A DNA stretch of 64,000 bases, taken from assembly GCF_016862315.1 (NCBI RefSeq), contig NZ_BOMS01000009.1, positions 124,001 to 188,000 on the forward strand. Direction: 5' to 3'. The stretch is from Actinoplanes palleronii (GTDB lineage Bacteria; Actinomycetota; Actinomycetes; Mycobacteriales; Micromonosporaceae). Within the stretch, counting starts at the first letter, position 1. Every line of letters begins with the position of its first letter. The notes beneath the pieces are model-generated. The model was given only the letters and a program-made list of their open reading frames with translations. It searched no databases and was not told the DNA's origin. Below are positions 54,180 to 62,160 of the stretch, one piece after another. Position numbers and translations under genes: made by a program.

Positions 54180-54920
54180 CTAGACGACCGACACCTCGAA
54201 CATCGCGACAGATCCCCGCACCCGCAGCTGGTAGCGCTCGAACCGGGCCCCGAGGGCCGCGTCGAGGTCGGCCAGCGAGTCGTCCTTGTTGCTCATGACC
54301 CCGTCCGCGTTGAGCGACTCGAGCGCCTTCGGGGCGAGCCGTCCGTGCCGTACCCCGTGGGTCAGGACGGTGGCGCCGAAGATCCGCCCGCCCTTCACCA
54401 CGTACGGCAGGACGTTGTCGAAGACCACGGCCTTCTGCTTGATGTCACCCGGCATGCAGTGCAGCAGGAAGTTCATGCCGACCGAGTCGAACCGGGCGGC
54501 GCCGAACTCCAGTGGTTGCAGCACGTCGCGGCGGTACATGGCCGGGCGGTACCGGGCCAGGCGGCCCGCGGTCTTGCGCAGGACCTCGTCGTTCAAGTCG
54601 GCCAGAACCACCTGGGGCCGGTCCGCGGGGAACGTGCAGCGGTCCAGGAAGAAGCCGGTGCCCGGGCCGAGATCCAGGTGGCGGCGGCCGACGTTGCGGT
54701 CGTAGTGCTTCAGCATGTGCCGCCGCGGGCAGTGCCACACGGCCGAGCAGACGAAGCCGAGCACCCACACGTCGTAGGCGGCCAGGATGCTCCGGCTGTA
54801 CACGGCGGCACCGGCCATCACCTGGTCCGGTGCGAGGGCGATCACCGCGTCGCCGGAGCCGTCGGCGGGCTGGGCGGGCATGGCGGGGTCTTCCCCATGT
54901 GTCGGTTCGGTCCGCTTCAC
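54180..54920 (-). CDS. C-methyltransferase for the tetracycline ring (OxyF-like)
   Basis: A 246-residue class I SAM methyltransferase with motif I HLDLGPGTGFFLDRCTF near residue 88 and FDSVGMNFLLHCMPGDIKQKAVVFDNVLPYVVKGGRIFGATVL (motifs II-III). It fits OxyF, the C6-methyltransferase that acts on pretetramid. The N-terminal GAAVYSRSILAAYDVWVLGFVCSAVWHCPRRHMLKHYD is typical for that small family. The GTG start overlaps the stop of the aromatase/cyclase gene (GTGA). The next gene begins 14 bases after its stop. Confidence 0.88.
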   Translation of the reverse strand: MKRTEPTHGEDPAMPAQPADGSGDAVIALAPDQVMAGAAVYSRSILAAYDVWVLGFVCSAVWHCPRRHMLKHYDRNVGRRHLDLGPGTGFFLDRCTFPADRPQVVLADLNDEVLRKTAGRLARYRPAMYRRDVLQPLEFGAARFDSVGMNFLLHCMPGDIKQKAVVFDNVLPYVVKGGRIFGATVLTHGVRHGRLAPKALESLNADGVMSNKDDSLADLDAALGARFERYQLRVRGSVAMFEVSVV

Positions 54921-55867
54921 GCTTCCGCCCGCTCCTCGGCGTACGCCTTGGCCAGGCGCAGGTTGCCCATGCTGTTCGCGCTGAGCACCTTGCGCAGATA
55001 GCGCCGGGCCCCGGCGACCGTGGTGCCCGCACCCAGCAGGTGCAGCCCGTCGGGACGGATCGTGCAGGTGTGCCGGGCGCCGAGGATCAGGCCTTCCGGC
55101 GTCTCGGTGAACATCCAGTGGCCGGCGTGCGCGGTCATCGTCGCGGGCGGCTGGGTCTGCTTGTAGACGATCTTCCGGTTCGGCAGGCAGATACGGACCG
55201 AACGGGTGGTGTGCTCGGACCCGTCCGCGGAGACCGTGTCCATGTCGAAGAACTGGATACCCGGCACCTCCTCGGTCATCGTCAGCCGGGCCACGTGCGG
55301 GATGCGCTCCGGCCACTTGTCCGCCTCGTAGAGGTACGTGTAGGCGTCGCGCACGGAACCCGCCACGAACAGCGGGTCCTCGAAGGAGATGATCAGCTCG
55401 GCCAGCTCGTCGCGGTGTTCGGCGGCGTACCGGAGGGTCTCCAGCTCCGCGAGGCTGTCCTGGCGCAGCAGGCCGGCCCGGCGGGTCAGCTCGGCGGGAT
55501 CCGGATCCAGCAGCGCGAACTCGTGACGCAGGACGACAAGCGTGGTGCCGTCCGGCTGTTCCTCGAGATACCAGGCCCCTCGCAGGTCCGCGAAGGGCGG
55601 GTCGGCCGGCTCGTGGACGAACGTGACGCGCCGGCCGTCGTCCTCGGCCGTGCGACGCTCACGCCAGGTCCGGACGGAGTCGGGTCCGGTGACGTACCAC
55701 CGCTGGACCAGCTCACCGGAGGCGTCCCCGGCCAGGTGTTCGGCGTGCACCGCCGGCCGGTGCAGCTGGCTCCAGCCGGCCAGGTCGGTCACGAGGTCGC
55801 GGCACACCTGGACCGGCGCGCGGACCGGAATCTTCTCCTCAACGACATGGGTAGCACTGGTCAACAC
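54917..55867 (-). CDS. Didomain aromatase/cyclase (OxyK-like)
   Basis: A 316-residue protein of two START/Bet v1-type domains: the N-terminal one (residues about 8-150, VEEKIPVRAPVQVCRDLVTDLAGWSQLHRPAV) and the C-terminal one (about 165-300, SFEDPLFVAGSVRDAYTYLYEADKWPERIPHVARL). Didomain enzymes of this size close and aromatise the first ring of decaketides. The GTG start is chosen because it gives the family length and lies 35 bases after a SARP-type -10; the longer upstream frame has no signal. It heads the leftward operon and is divergent from the SnoaL-like gene. Confidence 0.92.
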   Translation of the reverse strand: MLTSATHVVEEKIPVRAPVQVCRDLVTDLAGWSQLHRPAVHAEHLAGDASGELVQRWYVTGPDSVRTWRERRTAEDDGRRVTFVHEPADPPFADLRGAWYLEEQPDGTTLVVLRHEFALLDPDPAELTRRAGLLRQDSLAELETLRYAAEHRDELAELIISFEDPLFVAGSVRDAYTYLYEADKWPERIPHVARLTMTEEVPGIQFFDMDTVSADGSEHTTRSVRICLPNRKIVYKQTQPPATMTAHAGHWMFTETPEGLILGARHTCTIRPDGLHLLGAGTTVAGARRYLRKVLSANSMGNLRLAKAYAEERAEA

Positions 55868-55909
55868 TGGATGATCCCTTCGGCCATGAAATCGCGGGCG
55901 ATGGTTGCC

Positions 55910-55952
55910 ACCGTCGACGCGGCTGCTGGAGGCACGGTGGAGCACCGGTCGA
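55910..55952 (-). promoter_or_regulatory. SARP box and -10 for the aromatase/cyclase operon
   Basis: Minus strand: TCGACCG (55946-55952), TCCACCG (55935-55941) and TCCAGCA (55924-55930) at exact 11-bp pitch; 8-bp gap; -10 GACGGT (55910-55915). Confidence 0.7.
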
Positions 55953-55973
55953 CAGCGGGCCCGTGAACGACGC

Positions 55974-56005
55974 TCCACCGCGGTTCGAGAGCTGCGGCAC
56001 AGACT
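55974..56005 (+). promoter_or_regulatory. SARP box and -10 for the SnoaL-like gene
   Basis: TCCACCG (55974-55980) and TCGAGAG (55985-55991) at 11-bp pitch, 8-bp gap, -10 CAGACT (56000-56005), 48 bases before the ATG. Confidence 0.65.
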
Positions 56006-56053
56006 GAGCCGGTGCGCGCGGTAACCCAACCCACCTGCCCTAACGGAGTGGCC

Positions 56054-56503
56054 ATGCCTACACAGGTCGACCTGCCCACCACGGACCTCGCCTTCGAACG
56101 CCGCTACGTCCAGGTCCAGCAGTTCTACGCACGACACATGCAGCTGCTGGACGCCGGCGCGGCGCGGGAGTGGGCGGAGACCTTCACCCAGGACGGCACC
56201 TTCGAGGCGCCGACACTCGACGAGCCGACCCGGGGCCGGGACGAGCTGATCGCCACGATGAGCCGGGCCGCCGCGGAGCTGGCCGCGGCCGGCGAGATCC
56301 GCCGGCACTGGCACGGCATGCTCGACGTCCGGCCGGCTCCGGACGGCACGATCGCGGTCCGTTGCTACGCGCTGGTCTTCTCGACGCTGCGCGGCGGGAC
56401 CCCGCGCCTGCACCGCACCTGCGTCTGCGAGGACGTCCTGGTGCTCGAGGACGGGCAGCTCCGGGTGCGGTCCCGCCGGGTCACTCGCGACGACCTGGCC
56501 TGA
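56054..56503 (+). CDS. SnoaL/NTF2-like protein (cyclase or hydroxylase-like)
   Basis: A 149-residue alpha+beta cone protein: RRYVQVQQFYARHMQLLDAGAAREWAETFTQDGTFEAP, RGRDELIATM, RRHWHGMLDVRPAPDG, and a C-terminal strand-rich part. This SnoaL-like fold includes polyketide ring cyclases and cofactor-free hydroxylases; the catalytic role here is unknown. Closest in size to the ketosteroid isomerase-like members found in aromatic polyketide clusters. The ATG (Met 15 of a longer frame) is chosen for CGGAG upstream. It is a single-gene unit ending at a strong hairpin. Confidence 0.85.
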   Translation: MPTQVDLPTTDLAFERRYVQVQQFYARHMQLLDAGAAREWAETFTQDGTFEAPTLDEPTRGRDELIATMSRAAAELAAAGEIRRHWHGMLDVRPAPDGTIAVRCYALVFSTLRGGTPRLHRTCVCEDVLVLEDGQLRVRSRRVTRDDLA

Positions 56504-56519
56504 TCCCGGCCCGCACGGC

Positions 56520-56553
56520 GGCGCCCCGTCCCCGATGATCGGGACGGGGCGCC
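56520..56553. terminator. Bidirectional hairpin between SnoaL-like and methyltransferase genes
   Basis: GGCGCCCCGTCCC (56520-56532) pairs perfectly with 56541-56553, between two convergent stops. Confidence 0.85.
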
Positions 56554-56558
56554 GATGG

Positions 56559-57584
56559 TCAGGCGGATACCACGCAGGTGAACATGTGCAGGTAGGAGTT
56601 GACCGGTTCCACCCTGCCCAGGATCAGGCCGGCCTGCCCGATCAGGTCCTCCAGGCCGGCCCGGGTGTGCTTCCGGCCGCCGACGTTGAGCAGCAGGAGC
56701 AGGTCCATGGCCGTGGTGAACCGCAATTCCGGGCTGCCGTCGATGAGGTTCTCGACGATGACCACCCGTGCCCCCGGCCGGCCGCTCGACGCGATGGCCC
56801 GCAGGGTCGCCACCGTGCTCTCGTCGTCCCATTCCAGGACGTTCTTCAGCAGGTAGAGGTCGGCTTCGACCGGGACCTCGCGCCGGCAGTCACCGGCGAC
56901 CAGCTGGACCCGATCACCGAGGGAGCCGCCCGGGCGCAGGCACGGGTCCGCGTTGGCGATCACCTCCGGCAGATCGAACAACACGCCGCGCAGCGCCGGG
57001 GTGCGCTCCAGCAGGGCGCGCAGCACGCCGCCCTGCCCGCCGCCGACGTCCGCCACCACGGCCATCCCGTGCAGGTCCAGCACACCCGCGAGGGCCTGCG
57101 CGGACAGCGCGCTGGCCTGTGTCATCGCCCGGTCGAAAACGGCGGCCGACTCCGGCGCGTCCTCGTGCAGGTACTCGAAGAAGCCCTTGTCGTGCAGGTC
57201 GCCGAAGACGCTGCGGCCGGCCCGTACCGCCTCGTCCAGCCGCGGCCACAGTTCCCAGGTCCACGGCTCGGTCGCCCAGAGCGTGGTGTATCGCAGGCCG
57301 CGTGGCGTGTCCTCGCGGAGCAGGCGCGAGGCGTCGGTGTGCGCGAAACGGTCGCCGGTCACCTCGGTGAAGATGCCGTTGCTGGCCAGGGCGCGCAACA
57401 GCCGCCGCAGCGCACCGGCGTCGGCTTTCACCGTCCGCGCGATCTCGTCCACGGACGCCGGGTCGTCGTCCAGCGCGTCGGCCACACCGAGCCGCGCCGC
57501 GGCTCGCAGCGCCGCGGCGCACGCGGCACTCAGCGCCAGCTCACGCAGCTGCCGGACGGCCTGCGGTACCGTCATGTCGCTCAT
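56559..57584 (-). CDS. SAM-dependent O/N-methyltransferase, dimerisation-domain type
   Basis: A 341-residue methyltransferase of the same family as the one at 23164-24207: winged-helix dimer domain (SVDEIARTVKADAGALRRLLRALASNGIFTEV), motif I VADVGGGQGGVLRALLE near 172, and GRPGARVVIVENL. One of the pair should N,N-dimethylate C4 (OxyT-like) and the other methylate an oxygen. The position beside the OxyG- and OxyH-like genes is reminiscent of core tetracycline genes but does not decide it. Its ATG overlaps the upstream stop (ATGA), and it is the last gene of a three-gene operon. Confidence 0.88.
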   Translation of the reverse strand: MSDMTVPQAVRQLRELALSAACAAALRAAARLGVADALDDDPASVDEIARTVKADAGALRRLLRALASNGIFTEVTGDRFAHTDASRLLREDTPRGLRYTTLWATEPWTWELWPRLDEAVRAGRSVFGDLHDKGFFEYLHEDAPESAAVFDRAMTQASALSAQALAGVLDLHGMAVVADVGGGQGGVLRALLERTPALRGVLFDLPEVIANADPCLRPGGSLGDRVQLVAGDCRREVPVEADLYLLKNVLEWDDESTVATLRAIASSGRPGARVVIVENLIDGSPELRFTTAMDLLLLLNVGGRKHTRAGLEDLIGQAGLILGRVEPVNSYLHMFTCVVSA

Positions 57585-57889
57585 GACGGCGTCACCGCGC
57601 CGGCGCCGTGGCTGGAGCGCAACTCGTACGGCGAGAAGTCGACAGTGGCATTCTTGATCACCTGCTGCAACGGCGTGCGGAAGCCCTCCGAACCGGTGGC
57701 CGTGCGATGCGCGGCCGCGTCCTGCCAGTGGGCGATCTCCACGTACACCTTCGGGTCACCGGCCGACTGGTACAGCTGGTGGGAACGGAAGCCCGGTTGC
57801 CGCGCCATGTGGTCGGAGATCTGGGCCAGCGCCCGTTCGAACTCCTCGACGTCTCCGGTGACCGTCATCCGGTCGATGAAAATGAACAC
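57581..57889 (-). CDS. Antibiotic biosynthesis monooxygenase (OxyG-like)
   Basis: A 102-residue ABM-fold protein of the ferredoxin-like dimeric type: FIFIDRMTVTGDVEEFERALAQISDHMARQPGFRSHQLYQS, YVEIAHWQDAAAHRTATGSEGF. Cofactor-free enzymes of this fold oxidise anthrone-like rings to quinones with O2; OxyG is the tetracycline-pathway example. The ATG is immediately downstream of the ligase stop (16 bases) and the stop overlaps the next gene. Confidence 0.9.
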   Translation of the reverse strand: MFIFIDRMTVTGDVEEFERALAQISDHMARQPGFRSHQLYQSAGDPKVYVEIAHWQDAAAHRTATGSEGFRTPLQQVIKNATVDFSPYELRSSHGAGAVTPS

Positions 57890-57905
57890 GATGTGGTCCT
57901 CACCT

Positions 57906-59549
57906 TCAGCTGCGTCCTGCGGGGAATGAGTCCTGGTCGGCGCGGGCCGTGGTGACCCGGTGCCGGTCGAGCGTCTGGTCGCGCAGCTCTCGCCGCCGCA
58001 CCTTGCCGGTGGCCGACCGCGGGATCTCGTCGACCAGTTCCACCCCGGCCAGGTGCTCGTAGTAGGGCAGGCGATCGTTGACGTACGCCATCAGGTCGGC
58101 CGGACCGGCGGCGCCGTCGCGGACCACGGCCAAGCCGTAGGCCACCGCCCCGCTGAACTCGTCCGGGTAGTCGAAGACGACGCAGTCGGTGACCGCCGGA
58201 TGCCGGCGCAGCTCGCGCTCGACGGTGGCCGGCGCCACCAGCCAGTTGTCGCGTTTGAAGACGTCCTTGAGGCGGTCGACCAGGAAGAGGTAGCCGTCCG
58301 GGTCGATCCGGCCGATGTCACCGGTCGCGAACCAGCCGTCGGGGTCGACGTCCTGGGAGCGTTCACGACCGAGGTACCCGTGCATCAGCTGCGGGCCGCG
58401 CACCTGCACCTCGCCCTTGGCGCCGATCGGCAGCACCGCACCGGTGTCCACGTCGACGATCCGGCAATCCGTGCCGGGCACCAGCAGCCCGCAGGAACCC
58501 GTCCGGGGCCGGTCCAGGTCGCCGAGGTGCGTCGACGGCGACGTCTCCGCCAGGCCGTACCCCTGCACCACCGGTATCCCGAAGTGCTCGCTCAGGGTGA
58601 CGGTCGCCGATTCGGGCATGGCCGAGCCGCCGGACAGGATGGCTCGCAGGGAGTCGATCCGCATCGCCGGCAGCCGCAGATCCACCGCCAGCCGGGACAG
58701 CCGCACGGGCAGGCTGTACAGGTGCGTCGCGCCGCACGCGGCGGCGGCCCGCATCGCCACGGCGAGGTCCGGCTCCGCACAGAGCACGTGTGTCGCCGTC
58801 GCGACCAGTCCGATGGTCAGATGCATCAGGTGGAACGTGGGCAGGTAGTTGAAGAGCACCGAGTCTGCGGTGAGCCGGTGGCCGTACACGGTCTGCGCGG
58901 CGTTGACCGTCAGGTTGCGATGGGTCAGCTGCACGGCCTTCGCCGGCCCGCTCGTCCCGCTGGTGAGCTGGAGGCAGGCCACCGCGTCCGGCGTGCCGGC
59001 CGGCGCCGGCACCCCGGGCGGGGCGGCGGCGATCAGTTCGCTCAGCGTGGGAACGTCAGGGTCGGCCGGCACGCCGTCCTCCCGGTGGGTCAGCACCAGG
59101 TGGAGCAGCCCGGGCAGCCGATGCCGCACCGACTGGATCCGGCGGTGCATCTCCGGCGTCGCCACGACGGCGCCGGCCCGGACCGTGTTCAGCGCGTGGA
59201 CCAGGCCGTCCTCCCGCAGCAACGGGTTGATCAGCGCGCTGACGCCACCCGCCCGCGCGATCCCGAAGAATCCGGCCGCGAAGACCGGATCCAGCACGCC
59301 GGCCAGCGCCACCACCTGGTCCGGCCCGCCGGTCAGGGTGCGCAGCGCGGCCGCGCTGCGCGTCGCCAGCCGGTCCAGCTCGGCGAAGGTCAGCGAGGCG
59401 GTGTCGGAGCGCACGGCGATCCGGTCCGGTGCCAGTAGCGCCGCACGGGTCAGGAGTGCGTCCACGCGTGCGTCGATCTCGTGCGCGACGGTGTGGTCCA
59501 GCGGCGGACCGCGAAGGAAGCCGTCCGCCTCGATGGTGGTCTCGGACAT
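57906..59549 (-). CDS. AMP-dependent acyl-CoA ligase (OxyH-like)
   Basis: A 547-residue adenylate-forming enzyme: P-loop LTSGTSGPAKAVQLTHRN near 195-212, VVQGYGLAETSPSTHLG, GWFATGDIGRIDPDGYLFLVDRLKDVFKRDNW and the C-terminal catalytic lysine in PRSATGKVRRREL. OxyH in oxytetracycline is of this class. Its role is not settled: starter activation or a later acyl transfer are both possible. First gene of the operon, with a SARP box 55 bases upstream and divergent from SARP 2. Confidence 0.92.
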   Translation of the reverse strand: MSETTIEADGFLRGPPLDHTVAHEIDARVDALLTRAALLAPDRIAVRSDTASLTFAELDRLATRSAAALRTLTGGPDQVVALAGVLDPVFAAGFFGIARAGGVSALINPLLREDGLVHALNTVRAGAVVATPEMHRRIQSVRHRLPGLLHLVLTHREDGVPADPDVPTLSELIAAAPPGVPAPAGTPDAVACLQLTSGTSGPAKAVQLTHRNLTVNAAQTVYGHRLTADSVLFNYLPTFHLMHLTIGLVATATHVLCAEPDLAVAMRAAAACGATHLYSLPVRLSRLAVDLRLPAMRIDSLRAILSGGSAMPESATVTLSEHFGIPVVQGYGLAETSPSTHLGDLDRPRTGSCGLLVPGTDCRIVDVDTGAVLPIGAKGEVQVRGPQLMHGYLGRERSQDVDPDGWFATGDIGRIDPDGYLFLVDRLKDVFKRDNWLVAPATVERELRRHPAVTDCVVFDYPDEFSGAVAYGLAVVRDGAAGPADLMAYVNDRLPYYEHLAGVELVDEIPRSATGKVRRRELRDQTLDRHRVTTARADQDSFPAGRS

Positions 59550-59603
59550 AGATCAGCCCGTCCGTTCTCGGAGGTGCCGGCCGCACCGTGCGGCCCACGG
59601 CTG

Positions 59604-59646
59604 ACTCTTCGCCCGCCCGCTCGACGCCGGGTCGAGATTCAAGCGA
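59604..59646 (-). promoter_or_regulatory. SARP box and -10 for the ligase-monooxygenase-methyltransferase operon
   Basis: Minus strand: TCGCTTG (59640-59646), TCGACCC (59629-59635) and TCGAGCG (59618-59624) at exact 11-bp pitch; 8-bp gap; -10 AAGAGT (59604-59609). Confidence 0.7.
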
Positions 59647-59656
59647 CGATCAGTAC

Positions 59657-59698
59657 GGGTTGAGCGGCACTGTCACCCGGTGCCCAGTGCCGCTGTAC
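59657..59698 (+). promoter_or_regulatory. Inverted repeat in the SARP 2 upstream region
   Basis: AGCGGCACTG (59663-59672) pairs with CAGTGCCGCT (59685-59694), extended by GGGT and ACCC at the ends. It may be an operator for SARP 2 expression or a leader hairpin. Confidence 0.45.
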
Positions 59699-59772
59699 CC
59701 CCGGAACCAGCGACACTCCTCATTGGACCGCTCAACCTGTCACGCAGAGCATCTGTGGTGTTACAAAGCGGC

Positions 59773-60579
59773 ATGATCTTTCGAGTACTCGGCCCGTTGG
59801 AAGTCACCGTGCAGGGCACGGTCGACACGCCCACGGCGGCCAAGGTCCGCTGGACGCTCGCCCTGCTGCTGCTGCGGGCGAACCACGTCGTCGGCCGCAC
59901 GTCGATCATCACGGAGCTATGGGGCGAGAACCCGCCTCGCAGTGCCGTGACCACCGCGCAGACCTACATCTACCAGTTGCGCAAGAAATATCAGGACCGG
60001 CTCGGCGCGGGCGAGCTCGTGGAGACCCGCCTGGCCGGATACCTGCTCAAGGCGGACGAGGCGCAGATCGACGCGCGGGTGTTCGAACGGCTCAGCGACC
60101 AGGGGCACGCGTCACTGGAGGCCGGGCACGTCGAGCGGGCCGCACGGCAGCTGCACGAGGCACTCGCGCTGTGGCGCGGCCCGGCGCTGGCCGACGTCCC
60201 GGCCGGGCCGGTGCTGGCGCCGCACCTCACGCACCTGGAGGAGACCCGGACCTGGACCCTGCGGCTGCGTATCCTCGCCGACCGGCGGCTGGGCCGCCAC
60301 CACGACCTGATCCCCGAACTTCAGTTCCTGGCGGCCGCCCACCCCCTCGACGAGTGGTTCCACCAGCAGTTGATGATCGCGCTGACCGAGACCGGCCGGC
60401 GCGCCGACGCCCTGCAGGTGTACGAACGCATCCGGGTCACCCTCGGTGCCGAATTGGGGGTACACCCCTCGCCGGGGTTGTGCCGGCTCCAGCACGACGT
60501 GGTCACCGGCGACCCGTGGACGCCGGGACCGGAGGCCGACCTGGACCTCGTGCTGCCGCGGTCGCACGCTGCGGCGTGA
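59773..60579 (+). CDS. SARP-family pathway activator, copy 2
   Basis: A 268-residue SARP, near-identical in its DNA-binding half to SARP 1: VRWTLALLLLRANHVV and ELWGENPPRSAVTTAQTYIYQLRKKY. The activation domain follows to about residue 250. The ATG at the start of MIFRVLGPLEV is chosen from the family; 31 codons of open frame upstream run into the inverted repeat. It is divergent from the ligase operon and overlaps nothing; its stop is 14 bases from the stop of the adenosine kinase gene. Two SARPs with the same recognition helix probably bind the same boxes. Confidence 0.94.
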   Translation: MIFRVLGPLEVTVQGTVDTPTAAKVRWTLALLLLRANHVVGRTSIITELWGENPPRSAVTTAQTYIYQLRKKYQDRLGAGELVETRLAGYLLKADEAQIDARVFERLSDQGHASLEAGHVERAARQLHEALALWRGPALADVPAGPVLAPHLTHLEETRTWTLRLRILADRRLGRHHDLIPELQFLAAAHPLDEWFHQQLMIALTETGRRADALQVYERIRVTLGAELGVHPSPGLCRLQHDVVTGDPWTPGPEADLDLVLPRSHAAA

Positions 60580-60592
60580 GGACGAGCCGCGA

Positions 60593-61573
60593 TCAGGCCG
60601 TCCAGTGCGACCACACGTCGGCCGCCGCCTCGTCACCGTAGGAGGCGGCGAGCCGCTCACCGAAGCCGGCGGGGTCCACGGTGTACTCCTGGGTGCCGAC
60701 GCTCTCCAGCGCCAGGGCGCCGAGCTGGCACCCGACCTCGGCGGCCCGCCGCGGCGGCAGCCCCCAGCCGAGGCCACCGAAGAAACCGGCGCGAAAGGCG
60801 TCCCCGGCGCCGGTCGGGTCGACCGGCCGCACCCCGCCGGCCGCCGGTACGCACACCGGCTCGATGTCCCGGCCGGTGATCCGGACGCCGCGTTCGCCGA
60901 GCGTGGTCACCTGCACGGCGACCCGGTCGAGCAACTCTCGGGGGGTCAACCCGGACTTGGCCAGCAGCAGGTGCTCCTCGTACTCGTTGGTCACCAGATA
61001 GTCGGCGCCGGTGATGAACGCGGTGACCACCCCGCCCGGCATGGTCGCCAGTTGCTGCGACGGGTCGGCGACGAAGGGCTGCCCGATCCGGCGGCACTGG
61101 TCGGCGTGGCGCATCATCGCGGCCGGGTCGTCCGCGGCGACGATGACCAGGTCGGGTGGGTTCGAGCGGGCGAGCAGCGGCGCCAGGTCGATCTGAGCCG
61201 CCTCCGCCATGGCGCCCGGATAGAACGACGCGATCTGGCACATGCTGGTGTCGGTGGTGCAGGTGAACCGGGATGTCTGTGCCGTCTCGCTGACCCGGAC
61301 GAACTCGCAGTCCACGCCGTGGCTCTCCAGCCACGTCCGGTAGGCGGCGAAGTCCGCGCCCACCGCGCCGATCAGGAACGGGCTCAGGCCCAACCGGCCC
61401 AACCCGTACGCGATGTTGCCGGCCACCCCGCCGTACCGCACGTCGAGCGCGTCGACCAGGAACGACAGTGAGACGGTGTGCAACTGGTCGGGCAGCAACT
61501 GCTCGCTGAAACTGCCCGGGAACCGCATGAGGTGATCAGTCGCGATGGAGCCGGTGACGGCGATGCGGCCCAT
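60593..61573 (-). CDS. Adenosine kinase-like PfkB sugar kinase
   Basis: A 326-residue PfkB kinase: GRIAVTGSIATDHLMRFPG, YGGVAGNIAYGLGRLG, and the anion hole/catalytic segment PVDPTGAGDAFRAGFFGG near residues 245-260. The overall pattern is that of actinobacterial adenosine kinase, which converts adenosine to AMP. Together with the MetK in the cluster it would clear adenosine formed from S-adenosylhomocysteine and keep methyltransferases running. Another sugar kinase is the alternative. The ATG has CGGAGG upstream and a SARP box before it, so it is regulated with the pathway. Confidence 0.85.
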   Translation of the reverse strand: MGRIAVTGSIATDHLMRFPGSFSEQLLPDQLHTVSLSFLVDALDVRYGGVAGNIAYGLGRLGLSPFLIGAVGADFAAYRTWLESHGVDCEFVRVSETAQTSRFTCTTDTSMCQIASFYPGAMAEAAQIDLAPLLARSNPPDLVIVAADDPAAMMRHADQCRRIGQPFVADPSQQLATMPGGVVTAFITGADYLVTNEYEEHLLLAKSGLTPRELLDRVAVQVTTLGERGVRITGRDIEPVCVPAAGGVRPVDPTGAGDAFRAGFFGGLGWGLPPRRAAEVGCQLGALALESVGTQEYTVDPAGFGERLAASYGDEAAADVWSHWTA

Positions 61574-61609
61574 GACGGCGGCCTCCGGGGTAGTGGGTCG
61601 GTGCGCCGA

Positions 61610-61652
61610 ACCGTACGGATGCCGGTTCCAGAACCGCTCGGGCGGCGGACGA
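61610..61652 (-). promoter_or_regulatory. SARP box and -10 for the adenosine kinase gene
   Basis: Minus strand: TCGTCCG (61646-61652), CCGAGCG (61635-61641) and TGGAACC (61624-61630) at 11-bp pitch; 8-bp gap; -10 TACGGT (61610-61615). Confidence 0.55.
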
Positions 61653-61670
61653 CCCCGCCCCCAACCGCCC

Positions 61671-61702
61671 TTGAGGAGATCTCGATCGGCGTCCCGAAGG
61701 AT
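61671..61702 (+). promoter_or_regulatory. SARP box and -10 for the F420 reductase-sugar operon
   Basis: TTGAGGA (61671-61677) and TCGATCG (61682-61688) at 11-bp pitch, 8-bp gap, -10 AAGGAT (61697-61702), 35 bases before the ATG. Confidence 0.65.
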
Positions 61703-61737
61703 CACCGGCGTCGCAGCCCCGTGCAGAAGGGAACGCC

Positions 61738-62160
61738 ATGTTGTTCACCGCAGGGGAAGTCGCCTACTTGCGGACACAGCCGCTGGGCCGCCTGGCCACC
61801 ACCGGCGGCGCCGGCCATCCGCATTGCGTCCCGGTGAGGTTCACCTACAACGCGGACCGGGACACCATCGACATCACCGGCCGGGAGTTGAGCGGGAGCC
61901 GCAAGTACCGTGACGTGCGGGCGGACGGCCGGGTGGCTTTCGTCGTCGACGACATCACCTCCGACTCGCCGCCGGCGTTCCGCGGCCTGGAGATCCGGGG
62001 CGAGGCCGAGGCGCTCCCGGCCGCCGGCGGCGCCGGTACCGAGCTGATCCGGATCCACCCGGTCCGGATCGTCGCCTGGGGCATCGACGCGGGCTGGGAA
62101 GCCGGGGCGGCGGGCCGCACGGCCGATCGTCTGCCCGCCGGTCTCAGGGGGCGGCGATGA
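61738..62160 (+). CDS. F420-dependent PPOX-family reductase (OxyR-like)
   Basis: A 140-residue split-barrel flavin/deazaflavin enzyme of the PPOX class: [76 protein letters not shown]. OxyR and its relatives use F420H2 to reduce the C5a-C11a double bond of dehydrotetracyclines, the last core step, and the size and motif order fit. F420 biosynthesis genes are not in the window. AGAAGGG precedes the ATG; the stop overlaps the aminotransferase start (ATGA). Confidence 0.9.
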   Translation: MLFTAGEVAYLRTQPLGRLATTGGAGHPHCVPVRFTYNADRDTIDITGRELSGSRKYRDVRADGRVAFVVDDITSDSPPAFRGLEIRGEAEALPAAGGAGTELIRIHPVRIVAWGIDAGWEAGAAGRTADRLPAGLRGRR

